Shown: one piece after another, positions 26,917 through 36,327 of the stretch | Numbering within the stretch: position 1 is the first letter of the stretch | Layout of the letters: each line of letters starts with the position of its first letter | Assembly: GCF_020687805.1 (NCBI RefSeq) | Contig: NZ_JAJEWQ010000002.1 | Span: 849,062-913,061 of the forward strand | Length of the DNA stretch: 64,000 bases | Source: Planctobacterium marinum | Lineage (GTDB): Bacteria > Pseudomonadota > Gammaproteobacteria > Enterobacterales > Alteromonadaceae | Reading direction: 5' to 3' | Notes under the pieces: generated by a model | Seen by the model: the letters and a program-made list of their open reading frames with translations, nothing else | Told to the model about the DNA's origin: nothing | Databases searched by the model: none | Made by a program: the position numbers and the translations under genes

Positions 26917-28557
26917 TTATTTCAAACTGTCAACAAAGCGAGCTATCAGTTGGTTAGTCGAGGCGTCAAATCCAGGAGCACTGTCTTCAGACTGAATTTT
27001 ATCCAGAATTTGATTCCCTAATACCTTACCTAATTCAACCCCCCATTGATCATAGGAATTCACTCCCCAAATTGCCCCCTGCACAAACACTTTATGCTCA
27101 TAAAGCGCAACCAATGCGCCCAGGGTTTTAGGGTCCAGTTGCTCAAATAAAAGGGTATTTGACGGTTTGTTGCCCGGCATGGTTTTGTGGGTGGCCAATA
27201 CTTCAGCTTCTGCTTTTTTGACCCCTTTGGCTTTTAAAGCTTCCACTATTTCTTTGTGGGACTGGCCCTGCATTAATGCCTGGGATTGCGCAAAACAGTT
27301 AGAAGCTAACATTGCGTGGTGAGTATTGTCCTGCTTTGGCACATTGAGTGGCAGCATGAAATCCGCCGGGATAAGGGTATTGCTTTGGTGAATAAGCTGG
27401 TGGAATGAATGCTGGCCATTTGTGCCTTCACTTCCCCAGACTATCGGTCCGGTTTCATAATCGACAGTTTCATCACCGGCTACCTGTTTCCCGTTACTTT
27501 CCATATCCAGTTGCTGTACATAAGCAGGAAAGCCTCGCAAATAGTGATAATAAGGCAGCAATACATAACTTTGGGCATTAAAGAAATTGCGATACCAAAG
27601 CCCAATCAGCGCCAGAATCACAGGCAGATTTTGTTCCACCGGAGCCGTCTGAAAGTGGCAATCCATTTCGTAGGCACCATTGAGCAGGGCTTCAAAGTGT
27701 TCCCAGCCGATGGTTAATGCCAAAGGCAGCCCTATGGCTGACCACAGTGAATAACGACCACCTACCCAATCCCACATAGGGAAGATGTTTTCTTCTGCCA
27801 TACCAAATTCAGTGGCTGCTTTGATATTGGAGGATACCGCCATAAAGTGTTTGGCAATGTCGGCTTCAGTGCCGCCCTGGGCCAAAAACCATTTTTTCGC
27901 CGTCAGGGTATTTTGCAAGGTTTCCTGAGTACTGAAGGACTTTGACGACATCAGTATCAAGGTTTGTTCTGCGTCGCGTTCGGCCAACACATCCTGAATA
28001 TGGCAGGCATCAACGTTTGCCACAAAATGCACTTTGACATCTGACTGCCAATAAGGCTTGAGCGCTTCTGACATTATCTTAGGCCCAAGGAAGGAGCCAC
28101 CAATACCGATACTTACGACATCGGTAATGGCTTTACCGGTATAACCTCTGTGTTGTCCGGTCAAAATGCTGGATACAAAGGACTTCATTTTGGCCTGGGT
28201 GGCCAGTACTTCGGGCATCACGTCAGTGCCATCTACGATCACAGGATTACCGGAAAAGTTACGTAACGCGGTATGGAGTACGGCACGGTGTTCGGTAAAG
28301 TTAATTTGCTCACCGCTAAACATCGCCGTTCGCTTTTCAGCAACCTGACATTGTTCTGCCAGTTCAAACAAAGAGTCCATCACTTCCTGATTAATGCGGT
28401 TTTTGGAGTAATCCAGAGTAATGCCGACGGCGTCAGCCGTGTATTTTACGGCGCGTTGTGGATCATTATTAAACCAGTCACGCATGTGCTCAAATTTAAT
28501 GGCATCAGCAATGTCTGACAGTTTTTGCCAGGCGGGTTGTTCGTTCAGGTGGGCCAT
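26917..28557 (-). CDS. pgi: glucose-6-phosphate isomerase
   Basis: A 546-residue cytosolic enzyme interconverting glucose 6-phosphate and fructose 6-phosphate. It shows VSIGIGGSFLGP (sugar-phosphate binding), the WVGGRYSLWSAIGLPLA signature 1 and NSYDQWGVELGKVLGNQIL signature 2. Length matches E. coli Pgi (549). tal lies upstream on the same strand but is separated by its own terminator, so the two pentose/glycolytic genes are adjacent but probably separately transcribed. Confidence 0.98.
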   Translation of the reverse strand: MAHLNEQPAWQKLSDIADAIKFEHMRDWFNNDPQRAVKYTADAVGITLDYSKNRINQEVMDSLFELAEQCQVAEKRTAMFSGEQINFTEHRAVLHTALRNFSGNPVIVDGTDVMPEVLATQAKMKSFVSSILTGQHRGYTGKAITDVVSIGIGGSFLGPKIMSEALKPYWQSDVKVHFVANVDACHIQDVLAERDAEQTLILMSSKSFSTQETLQNTLTAKKWFLAQGGTEADIAKHFMAVSSNIKAATEFGMAEENIFPMWDWVGGRYSLWSAIGLPLALTIGWEHFEALLNGAYEMDCHFQTAPVEQNLPVILALIGLWYRNFFNAQSYVLLPYYHYLRGFPAYVQQLDMESNGKQVAGDETVDYETGPIVWGSEGTNGQHSFHQLIHQSNTLIPADFMLPLNVPKQDNTHHAMLASNCFAQSQALMQGQSHKEIVEALKAKGVKKAEAEVLATHKTMPGNKPSNTLLFEQLDPKTLGALVALYEHKVFVQGAIWGVNSYDQWGVELGKVLGNQILDKIQSEDSAPGFDASTNQLIARFVDSLK

Positions 28558-28624
28558 AATCTTCCTCGTTAATTAAACACTTGTTGGATCGTTGTAGGGC
28601 CTTTGTCAGCTTATTTTTAGCCAT

Positions 28625-28667
28625 TTAAAAAGCCATCACAACAGAGCTATACCCCTTGGATGGCTTT
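28625..28667 (-). terminator. terminator of tal
   Basis: Minus strand: AAAGCCATC pairs perfectly with GATGGCTTT across a 21-nt loop, continuing into TTTAAA. It lies 16 nt after the tal stop. Confidence 0.7.
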
Positions 28668-28682
28668 AGCGTATTATTATTT

Positions 28683-29636
28683 TTATAGTTTGGCTTTTAG
28701 CATGTCTTCCAGCTTAAGCTGGTCTTTTGCGAAGTTGCGGATACCTTCTGCCAGTTTTTCTGTGGCCATGGCATCTTCATTCATCTGCCAGCGGAATTCC
28801 CGCTCAGAAAGCGCACCCGGTGCTTCAGTCGTGGCACCACCGTCCTGCAATTTAACCGGTAGCTCAGCATTGCTGTCTTTCAGCTCCTGTAACAGTGCCG
28901 GACTAATGGTCAGGCGGTCACAACCGGCCAATTCTGTGATTTCACCGATGTTGCGGAAGCTGGCACCCATTACAATCGTTTTGTAACCGTGTTGCTTGTA
29001 ATAATTATAAATGCTGGTAACTGACTGCACACCAGGATCTTCGGCAGGCGCATAGTCTTTTTTATCGGTGTTGGCTTTGTACCAGTCCAGAATTCGGCCA
29101 ACAAACGGAGATATCAGGAATACACCCGCCTCAGCACAGGCACGCGCCTGGGCAAAACCAAACAGTAGCGTCAGGTTACAATTGATACCTTCTTTTTCCA
29201 GTTCTTCAGCCGCCTGAATTCCTTCCCAGGTGGAGGCGATTTTAATTAAAATACGTTCTTTATTGATACCAGCTTCTTTGTACAACTCGATCAGTCGATG
29301 GGCTTTTTCGATGGTTGCGCGTTTGTCAAAAGACAATCTGGCATCCACCTCGGTAGAAACACGACCAGGGACAATATTTAATATCTCGCAGCCAAATTTA
29401 ACCGCTAATTTATCACTGGCGTCCTGCAGTTGCTGTGTTACATCATCAGATTGCTGTTTTGCCCACTCAACAGATTCGGTAATTAATGACTGATATTGCT
29501 CCATTTGTGCTGCTTTCAGCAGCAAAGAGGGGTTCGTAGTGGCATCAACGGGTTGATATTGACGAATGGCTTCGATATCACCGGTGTCGGCGACAACCGT
29601 TGTTACCGCACGAAGGGCTTCAAGTTGGTTACTCAT
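28683..29636 (-). CDS. tal: transaldolase
   Basis: A 317-residue class I transaldolase, the same length as E. coli TalB. It moves a dihydroxyacetone unit between sugar phosphates in the non-oxidative pentose phosphate pathway. The Schiff-base lysine is K132 in [11 protein letters not shown]; the N-terminal [12 protein letters not shown] motif is intact. The start at 29636 is preferred over one 36 nt upstream because GAGGAA lies directly ahead and it gives the standard [10 protein letters not shown]-terminus. Confidence 0.98.
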   Translation of the reverse strand: MSNQLEALRAVTTVVADTGDIEAIRQYQPVDATTNPSLLLKAAQMEQYQSLITESVEWAKQQSDDVTQQLQDASDKLAVKFGCEILNIVPGRVSTEVDARLSFDKRATIEKAHRLIELYKEAGINKERILIKIASTWEGIQAAEELEKEGINCNLTLLFGFAQARACAEAGVFLISPFVGRILDWYKANTDKKDYAPAEDPGVQSVTSIYNYYKQHGYKTIVMGASFRNIGEITELAGCDRLTISPALLQELKDSNAELPVKLQDGGATTEAPGALSEREFRWQMNEDAMATEKLAEGIRNFAKDQLKLEDMLKAKL

Positions 29637-29666
29637 AATTTCCTCAAAAGTATTCCGAATATGGAC

Positions 29667-29709
29667 TAACATGACATAATAATCATGTTATTTTACAGGT
29701 CTAAATAAC
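29667..29709. promoter_or_regulatory. overlapping palindromes upstream of tal
   Basis: TAACATGA / TCATGTTA (29667-29674 and 29683-29690) and GTTATTT / AAATAAC (29687-29693 and 29703-29709), just upstream of tal. They could be an operator in the tal promoter region. The 300 nt between tal and the macrodomain gene hold no ORF of note. Confidence 0.3.
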
Positions 29710-29937
29710 TTATTGGTATTACACAGGGTATAACCTTTTATTGTTACTACAGAATGAAATTTCGTGATATCGGAACCCTGGTGATCCCGAATAAAAACGC
29801 GCAGTGATGACAAAAAAGGTGATGTTGATAGTCAAAGTATCACAGATACCCAAATTAGCTCAAGCAACAAGGATGCAGCAGTATGAGCTAGTTTGATTAT
29901 AATTGTGCATAGTACTCAATGAAGTGTGAAGTTTCAA

Positions 29938-30459
29938 ATGACAGCAAAAATTACAGTCATTCAGGAAGACATAACCCGTTTGCCGGTAGACGCCATAGTG
30001 AACGCCGCGAACAATAGTTTGTTAGGGGGCGGCGGCGTGGATGGTGCCATCCATAAAGCGGCTGGCCCGGAGTTATTGGCGGAGTGCAAAACCTTAGTGG
30101 GTTGCCTGACCGGCGAGGCCAAAATCACGGATGCCTACCAGTTGCCCTGTAAAAAAGTCATTCACACAGTTGGACCTATCTGGCAGGGGGGAGAGCAACA
30201 AGAAGCTATACTGTTAGCCCGGTGTTATCAACGGTCAATGACACTGGCTGCGGAGCACCAGTTGCGCAGTATCGCGTTTCCGGCCATAAGCTGCGGAGTG
30301 TATGGTTATCCTGTTAAGCAGGCCTGTGAAATTGCAATGAGTACGGTGGTTGAACAAACCAGCTATTATCCGGATATCCGCAAAGTGATCTTTTGTGCTT
30401 TTGATGAGCAGGTCTATCAGGCATACATTCGGGCTATGCAATCGATCCAGGTGCATTGA
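29938..30459 (+). CDS. macrodomain protein, YmdB-like O-acetyl-ADP-ribose deacetylase
   Basis: A 173-residue single macrodomain. It has the ligand-loop motifs [27 protein letters not shown] and [13 protein letters not shown], and HTVGPIW, matching E. coli YmdB closely. Family members hydrolyse O-acetyl-ADP-ribose or ADP-ribosyl adducts. The ATG at 29938 is taken as the start because it aligns with YmdB; a GTG 12 nt upstream is possible but has no better ribosome-binding site. yaaA follows 54 nt later. Confidence 0.92.
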   Translation: MTAKITVIQEDITRLPVDAIVNAANNSLLGGGGVDGAIHKAAGPELLAECKTLVGCLTGEAKITDAYQLPCKKVIHTVGPIWQGGEQQEAILLARCYQRSMTLAAEHQLRSIAFPAISCGVYGYPVKQACEIAMSTVVEQTSYYPDIRKVIFCAFDEQVYQAYIRAMQSIQVH

Positions 30460-30513
30460 TTTTCAGTAAAAAGCCACAACATTAACGCTTTTTGACTGGA
30501 GTGCCTTTGTTTT

Positions 30514-31290
30514 ATGTTAGTTGTCATTTCCCCCGCTAAGAATCTGGATTATCAAACCCCGGCCACCACATCTCATTTTACGCAACCCGACATGCTGCAA
30601 CCGGCACAGCAACTCATTAAGCGTTGCAAAAAACTGGCACCGCATGAAATCAGCTCATTGATGCATATCAGCGACAAACTGGCGCTGCTCAACGCCGAGC
30701 GCTATGCCAGTTGGCAAAACCCGTTCACGCAGGAAAACGCAAAACAGGCTGTGCTGGCATTTAACGGAGATGTCTATACCGGACTCGATGCCAATAGTTT
30801 AAGCGAAGACACATTACAATACAGCCAACAGCACTTGCGTATACTCTCAGGGTTGTACGGATTGTTGCGACCTCTGGATTTGATGCAGCCCTATCGCCTT
30901 GAAATGGGCACTAAACTGGACACTGACAAAGGCAAGAATCTCTATGAGTTTTGGGGCGAGCAGATCACAGAAAAACTGAATACCGTACTGGAAGAGCAGG
31001 GGGATAACGTGCTGATCAATCTGGCATCCAACGAGTATTTCAAGTCTGTAAAACCGAAAAAGTTAGCAGCACAAGTTTATACGCCGGTATTTAAAGATAA
31101 GAAAAACGGACAATACAAAGTGATTAGCTTTTTCGCGAAAAAGGCACGGGGCCTGATGGCGCGGTACATTCTGGAAAATCAGTTGTCAGAAGTGGCGCAA
31201 TTGAAACACTTTAATTCAGCCGGTTATTATTTCAGTGAAGACAACAGTTCCGGGAAAGAGCTGGTGTTCTTGAGGGAAGAGCAGAGTTAA
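30514..31290 (+). CDS. yaaA: peroxide stress protein YaaA
   Basis: A 258-residue DUF328/UPF0246 protein, the same length as E. coli YaaA. The E. coli protein lowers intracellular unincorporated iron during peroxide stress and binds DNA. Seen are [17 protein letters not shown] at the N-terminus, [40 protein letters not shown] and [13 protein letters not shown], all conserved in the family. It may be co-transcribed with the macrodomain gene. Confidence 0.96.
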   Translation: MLVVISPAKNLDYQTPATTSHFTQPDMLQPAQQLIKRCKKLAPHEISSLMHISDKLALLNAERYASWQNPFTQENAKQAVLAFNGDVYTGLDANSLSEDTLQYSQQHLRILSGLYGLLRPLDLMQPYRLEMGTKLDTDKGKNLYEFWGEQITEKLNTVLEEQGDNVLINLASNEYFKSVKPKKLAAQVYTPVFKDKKNGQYKVISFFAKKARGLMARYILENQLSEVAQLKHFNSAGYYFSEDNSSGKELVFLREEQS

Positions 31291-31416
31291 TGATTTGGCG
31301 TGATGCCCGACATGAGTTTATCTCCGGCAGGCCAGAGCAAAGCTGGCCCCACAACGGGGGATTTAACGGGCGATGCAAATCCACAGCACCGCCCAAAGAA
31401 TAGGCCACATTCTGAC

Positions 31417-31716
31417 TTAAGGCAGAACCTTTTTGTAGGGCTTTACTATCGTGCGCTGATAGACCCCGGCATCCAGATAAGGATCGGCATCTGCCCAGGC
31501 CTGGGCAGCCAACAGATCGGCGAATTCTGCCACCACCATGGAACCGGTAAAACCGGCTTCACCTGGATCTTCCGCATCGATAGCAGGGCAAGGACCCGCC
31601 ACTAATAATCGACCTTCTTCTTTAAGCGCATTCAGGCGCGCAAGGTGAGCCGGTCTGGCTTGCTTTCTCAGCGGTAAACTGTTCTCAACATCTTCGGAAT
31701 AAATAAGGTAATACAT
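31417..31716 (-). CDS. YciI family protein
   Basis: A 99-residue YciI-like ferredoxin-fold protein. The N-terminus [28 protein letters not shown] contains the conserved Asp and the R-P-x-H-L motif with the putative catalytic His; [13 protein letters not shown] and [16 protein letters not shown] complete the pattern. The fold resembles muconolactone isomerase and the role is uncharacterised, possibly a dehydrochlorinase-like or structural function. The 316 nt between it and lysR hold short inverted repeats (GACATTCT / AGAATGTC near 31916-31949) but no gene. Confidence 0.9.
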   Translation of the reverse strand: MYYLIYSEDVENSLPLRKQARPAHLARLNALKEEGRLLVAGPCPAIDAEDPGEAGFTGSMVVAEFADLLAAQAWADADPYLDAGVYQRTIVKPYKKVLP

Positions 31717-32032
31717 CGTACTCTGGTCTGTTTTTGAAATTAACGCATTGAAGCATAAATTAAAGGCAAAGGGGAGCGAGTATTAACAGGTTTGGGTTCA
31801 GCATAGGGCTACACTGTATTGTTTGATGTTGGGTGCCATTTAACCCTTAAATTGACGCTCAGCCATTAATCTACTTAAAGTAGTCAAAATTCAATTGGGT
31901 TTAACTCTGGAGGTTGACATTCTCCCTGGCAAAAAGAATACAGAATGTCCGATAAATGGGAAAATGTCGTATAACATTGGTTTTGCGACATATCCGCTAT
32001 GTTATCCGGGAGTATTCAGATTTTTTCCCGAT

Positions 32033-32917
32033 TCAAGTTGTCTTTTGGTTATCCAGATACTCCATCAACCGCTCTACCAGTAAACTGTTTTCGGGGCTGT
32101 CCAGCCAGACCAGGTATAAGGGAATGTCGGGGATTTTCCATTCTGGGAAAATCTCAACCAGGCTTCCCGACTGCAATTCTTGTTGGATTAAATGACTCGG
32201 CGGCGAGCTAATCCCTAAGCCTTTTTTGGTCAGCTCCGTCATAGCGATAACACTGTTTACTGTGATAGTGGGATTAATACTGACAGTCGTTTTATTACCC
32301 GTCTTGTGTATAAATTCTCGGTTAGCCGGCAGGCGGTCCAGATAGACCCAGGGAAATGACTGCAAGTGTTCAATGTGAGCTGGTAAGGGGTGAGATTTTA
32401 GCAGACCGGGTGCGGCGACTAACTTTCGGGCAATGCTACCAATTTTTTTGCATTTCATCAGGCTGTCAGTTAAACGCCCTGTTCTGAAGGCTAAATCAAT
32501 ATTGTGTTCCAGTAGATCTAACTGTTTATCAGTAAATTCTAATATCAAGTTTAGTTTTGTCTGGCTTCTGGAAAATTCGGCAAGACCGTTTAACCAGCTG
32601 GATTCCAACAGTGCTGAGGGCAGGGTGATGACGCGTTTACCTACCAGTTCGCCGGTATTTTGTGCTACCAATGCCAATCCTGTCTGTGCGTGTTGGTACA
32701 TGGCGTCTGCGTGTTGCAACAGTGAACGTCCTGACTCCGTTAATTGCAACTTGCGTGTGGTGCGGTGCAATAGTTTCGTAGCCAGCCTTTCCTCCAGATT
32801 GGAAATGTGTTGGCTGATGACGGATGGGGACAAATGTAAAAAATGAGCGGCGGACCTGAAAGAGCCTTGCCTGGCCACTTCTCTGAATATTGCCAGCGAT
32901 TTTAATTCATCAATCAT
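32033..32917 (-). CDS. LysR-family transcriptional regulator
   Basis: A 294-residue LysR regulator. Residues 1-60 form a winged helix-turn-helix (REVARQGSFRSAAHFLHLSPSVISQHISNLEERL). Residues from about 90 form a periplasmic-binding-like effector domain ending at 294. It is divergently transcribed from a LysE/RhtB-type exporter across 102 nt, the standard layout for a LysR protein controlling an amino-acid or metabolite exporter (as in LysG/LysE or ArgP/ArgO). Effector unknown. Confidence 0.93.
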   Translation of the reverse strand: MIDELKSLAIFREVARQGSFRSAAHFLHLSPSVISQHISNLEERLATKLLHRTTRKLQLTESGRSLLQHADAMYQHAQTGLALVAQNTGELVGKRVITLPSALLESSWLNGLAEFSRSQTKLNLILEFTDKQLDLLEHNIDLAFRTGRLTDSLMKCKKIGSIARKLVAAPGLLKSHPLPAHIEHLQSFPWVYLDRLPANREFIHKTGNKTTVSINPTITVNSVIAMTELTKKGLGISSPPSHLIQQELQSGSLVEIFPEWKIPDIPLYLVWLDSPENSLLVERLMEYLDNQKTT

Positions 32918-33019
32918 TATGCAAAAAATCCGAACAGTAAGTTCTCAATGTTCTGTATTGTTGTGGATAATAAAGGCGATTAAGCTGACTATCCAGTTTT
33001 AAATCAGGATAGGTTACTC

Positions 33020-33598
33020 ATGTTACTTGCCATGTTTATGTTTTCATTGTCTATGTCTATTTCCCCAGGACCGGTTAACCTGATTTCCATGAATACCGCC
33101 AGTAAGCACGGATTTAGATTTTCGTTGTTATTTGTATCGGGAGCGACGCTGGGATTTATCCTGTTATTGTTTGTTGTAGGGGTTACCGGGGGCCTGTTGA
33201 GTACTTATATAGAGCAGTATGCCAGTTTGCTGCGTTATCCCGGGGCGCTTTACATGATTTATCTGGCCAGTTTAGTGATCCGAAGTGGTGAGATTAGTGA
33301 TCAGTCGAATTCTAAGAAACAGGGTTTTATGAGTGGAGCCATGATGCAATGGCTAAACCCCAAAGCCTGGGTAGCGTGTCTTGCCGGTGCCTCAGGTTTT
33401 GTTATCGGTAAAACTGACCTGGAGTTTGCCACATTTTTAGGTATTTATTGCGTTGTTTGCTTTATTTCTATCGCACTGTGGGCCTGGGCGGGGAGTTTAC
33501 TGATGGTTAAACTGCAAAACCGCACTAATCGTCAAGCTTTCAATTTTTTGATTGCCATTATGCTGGTGCTCAGTGCGGTGAGTTTGCTGCAAGGCTAA
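33020..33598 (+). CDS. LysE/RhtB-family exporter
   Basis: A 192-residue inner-membrane protein with about six hydrophobic segments. The N-terminus SMSISPGPVNLISMNTASKHG is the LysE/RhtB signature (S-P-G-P-x-N/x), and QWLNPKAWVACL is the second conserved motif. The family exports amino acids such as lysine, arginine, threonine or homoserine. Divergent lysR probably regulates it. Substrate cannot be read from sequence. Confidence 0.92.
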   Translation: MLLAMFMFSLSMSISPGPVNLISMNTASKHGFRFSLLFVSGATLGFILLLFVVGVTGGLLSTYIEQYASLLRYPGALYMIYLASLVIRSGEISDQSNSKKQGFMSGAMMQWLNPKAWVACLAGASGFVIGKTDLEFATFLGIYCVVCFISIALWAWAGSLLMVKLQNRTNRQAFNFLIAIMLVLSAVSLLQG

Positions 33599-33686
33599 AT
33601 CATCGGCTGATCACATCATAAAGCCTTGAAAATTTACCGTTGTGGCGTTAAGGTTAATAAAATAACCTTTTGTCGGTTTTTTGAGC

Positions 33687-33932
33687 ATGATGGCGGAACA
33701 ACTGATTTTTAAAGATTTGGAACAAGGCGCACCGGTTGTTGTGCTTTGGTGTGAGGAGCAACGGGACTTCGCAGTAGAGCCGGTATGTGATTGGGTAGAC
33801 GATACCATGAAATCACCGTCTGAACTTAAGGACATTCACCTGCATCCGGTAGGGGTGTTTAAAACCGCGGAGCAGGCTTTCGCGTTTGTTGAGAACCATC
33901 AAAAGCGGGATCTGAGTCTGGAATCAATTTGA
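33687..33932 (+). CDS. hypothetical small protein
   Basis: An 81-residue acidic protein I do not recognise. It begins MMAEQLIFKDLEQGAPVVVL and has a central DWVDDTMKSPSELKDIHL with a C-terminal helix (KTAEQAFAFVENHQKRD). It contains no signal peptide and appears globular. The start is uncertain: ATGs at 33687 and 33690 or a TTG at 33681, none with a clear ribosome-binding site. It sits 88 nt after the exporter and could belong to the same transcript. Confidence 0.6.
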   Translation: MMAEQLIFKDLEQGAPVVVLWCEEQRDFAVEPVCDWVDDTMKSPSELKDIHLHPVGVFKTAEQAFAFVENHQKRDLSLESI

Positions 33933-34034
33933 TTCCAAATTCCTCCCAATTCCTCCAAACACGTCCAAATCCCGTTGCTTACTGCGTTTATTACACGACG
34001 CTCAGTCACTAAATGCGTGGATGACAAGCTTTCT

Positions 34035-35318
34035 TTACTGGATAATGAGTCGATAAGATAGTTGCGTTTCTGCATAGTATTCATCTTCGGCAATGGTGGC
34101 CGTAATATCTGTTTCACCATTGCTGATCAGCGTTAACCAACCGGTGTTTTCATTTACCAGGGCAATGTTGGTATCAGCAGAGTGATAGCTTACTAACGCG
34201 GGTTCCAATGTGCCGATGGGTAGCCCGTCTTGTTCGAGGCGCGATATTTCGAATGGGCTGGCATATTGGCTAAAACCGTCGTTTTGCGGGCCGCTGGTGT
34301 CTAACCAGGTATTGAAAGCGATAGTTTGTGAAGTATCTGCGCCGGTGGTCAGGCCCGTTATAGCAACCGTTGTGGGCAGGATCATATCGCCTGCTACACC
34401 GGTAGGCAGACTTTTGCCATCTGCAGCCTGAATAGCGATATAGTCTCCTGATGAATCAAAGACCAGGCGGCTTCCCCAGATCCCTCGGTTTGTTGTTGTA
34501 CCACCTGCCGTGGATAAGGTTTGCCCAAATCCTACGTAATTCTGAGGTACTCCTGCCCTCGGGCCATCGTTTGCTCCCCATGCATCTGCAGGATCAGAAC
34601 CGTCAGCATTGGTTATATCATAAAATTCGTCATCTATCGCCGTTACCATCAACCATTCGTTGCCAAATTCTTTGATAAAATACAGCGAATGCAGGTGAGA
34701 CTCGCCCAGACTATCGTAAATTGTCCAGGACACAGAGGCGTTGTAGGTACTGGTATCGTCAGGATTGAAATCATCCGGGTCGATGTAGCTCTCTGCAGCC
34801 GGTAGATTCGCTTCCAGCCTTACCTGTGTAGTCGCTACGGGGGTTTGATTGGTGGGTATAAAGGTGTTCCCGGCGACTTCATTGTCAGCCATAGCAACCC
34901 TGTACTCCTGCTCTACAAATTGCCACTGGGTGTTATACCATCTGTCATACTTGCTGACCGTTAACGCATAGCTGGCGGAAATTGCGCCATAAATATCATC
35001 ACCTGCTTTAGTGGCGGTGATGGTCACGGCTCCATCGTCTAACAGGGTTACGATGCCTGTGTCGGCATCCACTGTTGCAATCTCAGGGTTACTACTGGTG
35101 TATACCAGGTTTCCCGCACCGGAGCCTCCGGAAACACGATTGGCTTCGGGCGTTTCGTCGATGTAATAGCTCTGTGTAGCTGCGCTAAATACCAGCGGAG
35201 CCTGAGGCGATTTGGGTACTTCGATAATGGTTATGTTGGTGACACTGTCAGAACCACATCCATTAATCAATAGCACGGATATCAAACAGGCTAAAGCACG
35301 ACGTTGCAACATAAGCAA
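34035..35318 (-). CDS. lipoprotein with Ig-like (BIG2) and FlgE D2-like domains
   Basis: A 427-residue secreted lipoprotein with lipobox LLINGC (C21). Residues about 40-122 form a bacterial Ig-like (BIG2) domain (SSNPEIATVDADTGIVTLL, then AVTITATKAGDDIY). Residues about 163-370 closely resemble the D2 domain of flagellar hook protein FlgE: DPDDFNPDDTSTYNASVSW, IYDSLGESHLHSLYFIKEF, LVFDSSGD and SQYASPFEISRLEQDGLPIG. The end (about 371-427) is the second half of another BIG2 domain. No flagellar gene is nearby and the D0/D1 hook-polymerisation parts are absent. A surface or adhesion role is possible but unproven. Confidence 0.85.
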   Translation of the reverse strand: MLMLQRRALACLISVLLINGCGSDSVTNITIIEVPKSPQAPLVFSAATQSYYIDETPEANRVSGGSGAGNLVYTSSNPEIATVDADTGIVTLLDDGAVTITATKAGDDIYGAISASYALTVSKYDRWYNTQWQFVEQEYRVAMADNEVAGNTFIPTNQTPVATTQVRLEANLPAAESYIDPDDFNPDDTSTYNASVSWTIYDSLGESHLHSLYFIKEFGNEWLMVTAIDDEFYDITNADGSDPADAWGANDGPRAGVPQNYVGFGQTLSTAGGTTTNRGIWGSRLVFDSSGDYIAIQAADGKSLPTGVAGDMILPTTVAITGLTTGADTSQTIAFNTWLDTSGPQNDGFSQYASPFEISRLEQDGLPIGTLEPALVSYHSADTNIALVNENTGWLTLISNGETDITATIAEDEYYAETQLSYRLIIQ

Positions 35319-35412
35319 ATTCCTTTTAATTCACAAAGCGGTGAGGGTAATTTTTATACCAAACTATGGTATGGAATTTGTCTTTGTAAAACAAGAACTA
35401 ATAGGGGGAAAT

Positions 35413-35440
35413 GACTTGCCGGACACGGAGCCGGCAAGTC
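35413..35440 (-). terminator. hairpin at the end of the trp operon
   Basis: A perfect 10-bp stem GACTTGCCGG / CCGGCAAGTC with an 8-nt loop, about 70 nt beyond trpA. The following sequence (ATTTCC on the minus strand) is a weak T tract, so termination is likely but not certain. Confidence 0.6.
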
Positions 35441-35508
35441 CGAAGCGTTCAATTAACACTGTTCGAATGAGTTGTATAAACCTCGACCGCATTTACTTGG
35501 CGAGGGGA

Positions 35509-36327
35509 TTATTTGTTGGTTGCGGCCTTCATCTCAGCAACAAAGTTTCTAAGTGCTGTCAGCATTGCCTGCTTATCGCCCAGATTGTCCTCAATAATTT
35601 TAACGGTCGCAGAGCCAGAAATGGCTCCGGCTGCGCCGGCACTGATGGCTTCTTTCACCTGTTCCGGCTTAGAAATGCCAAAGCCTAATAGCGGCGGGGC
35701 TACTTTCAGGGCACTTAGTCTGTCTACCAGTTCAGAGGCGGGCATTTCTGCTTTGGTTTCCGCGCCTGTTACCCCGGCACGACCCAGTAAATAGGTGTAG
35801 CCTTCACTGTGTTTTGCAATAGTGGCTAAGGTCTCTTCACTGGCGTTAGGCGGAGCGATAAGTATTTGCTGAATACCGGTGTTGTTGGCTGCCTGAATAA
35901 ATGGCGCAGATTCCCGTACCGGAACATCGGCGATCAGAATGGAGTCCACCCCAGCGTCGGCTGCCTTTTGGTAGAATCCTTCGATGCTCTGTGCCAGTAC
36001 CAGGTTGCTGTATAACAATAAACCAATGGGGACTTCTGGATGGCGCTCACGCACAGCTTTGATAATATCAAAACAGTCGTTGGGTGAAACACCTTCACCT
36101 AATGCTCTGATACTGGCCTTTTGAATCGTGGGGCCATCAGCGATGGGATCAGAAAAGGGAATACCCAGTTCCAGCGCGTCTGCACCGCCGTCCACCAATG
36201 CACAAATAATATCAACACTGGTTTGTTTATCCGGATCGCCAATGGTGACGAATGGCACAAATGCACCCTGATTTTTTTCTGCCAGAGCCTTGAATAAATT
36301 GTCGTAGCGTTGGGTTTTGTCAGCCAT
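35509..36327 (-). CDS. trpA: tryptophan synthase alpha chain
   Basis: A 272-residue TIM barrel that cleaves indole-3-glycerol phosphate to indole and glyceraldehyde 3-phosphate. Catalytic residues match E. coli E49 and D60: here E53 in [11 protein letters not shown] and D64 in IADGPT. The phosphate loop [10 protein letters not shown] and GSATVK are intact. Its ATG overlaps the trpB stop by one base (TAATG), so translation is coupled and the two subunits are made in equal amounts. Confidence 0.98.
   Translation of the reverse strand: MADKTQRYDNLFKALAEKNQGAFVPFVTIGDPDKQTSVDIICALVDGGADALELGIPFSDPIADGPTIQKASIRALGEGVSPNDCFDIIKAVRERHPEVPIGLLLYSNLVLAQSIEGFYQKAADAGVDSILIADVPVRESAPFIQAANNTGIQQILIAPPNASEETLATIAKHSEGYTYLLGRAGVTGAETKAEMPASELVDRLSALKVAPPLLGFGISKPEQVKEAISAGAAGAISGSATVKIIEDNLGDKQAMLTALRNFVAEMKAATNK

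Noticed and set aside
31300..31605. A 101-codon plus-strand frame between yaaA and the YciI gene
   Set aside because: It runs antisense through the YciI gene and looks like a shadow; the intergenic part has only a GGCCAG / CTGGCC hairpin.
33933..34034. Pyrimidine-rich near-repeats (TTCCTCC-type) after the small gene at 33687
   Set aside because: Only two or three short imperfect copies; not enough to call a repeat element.
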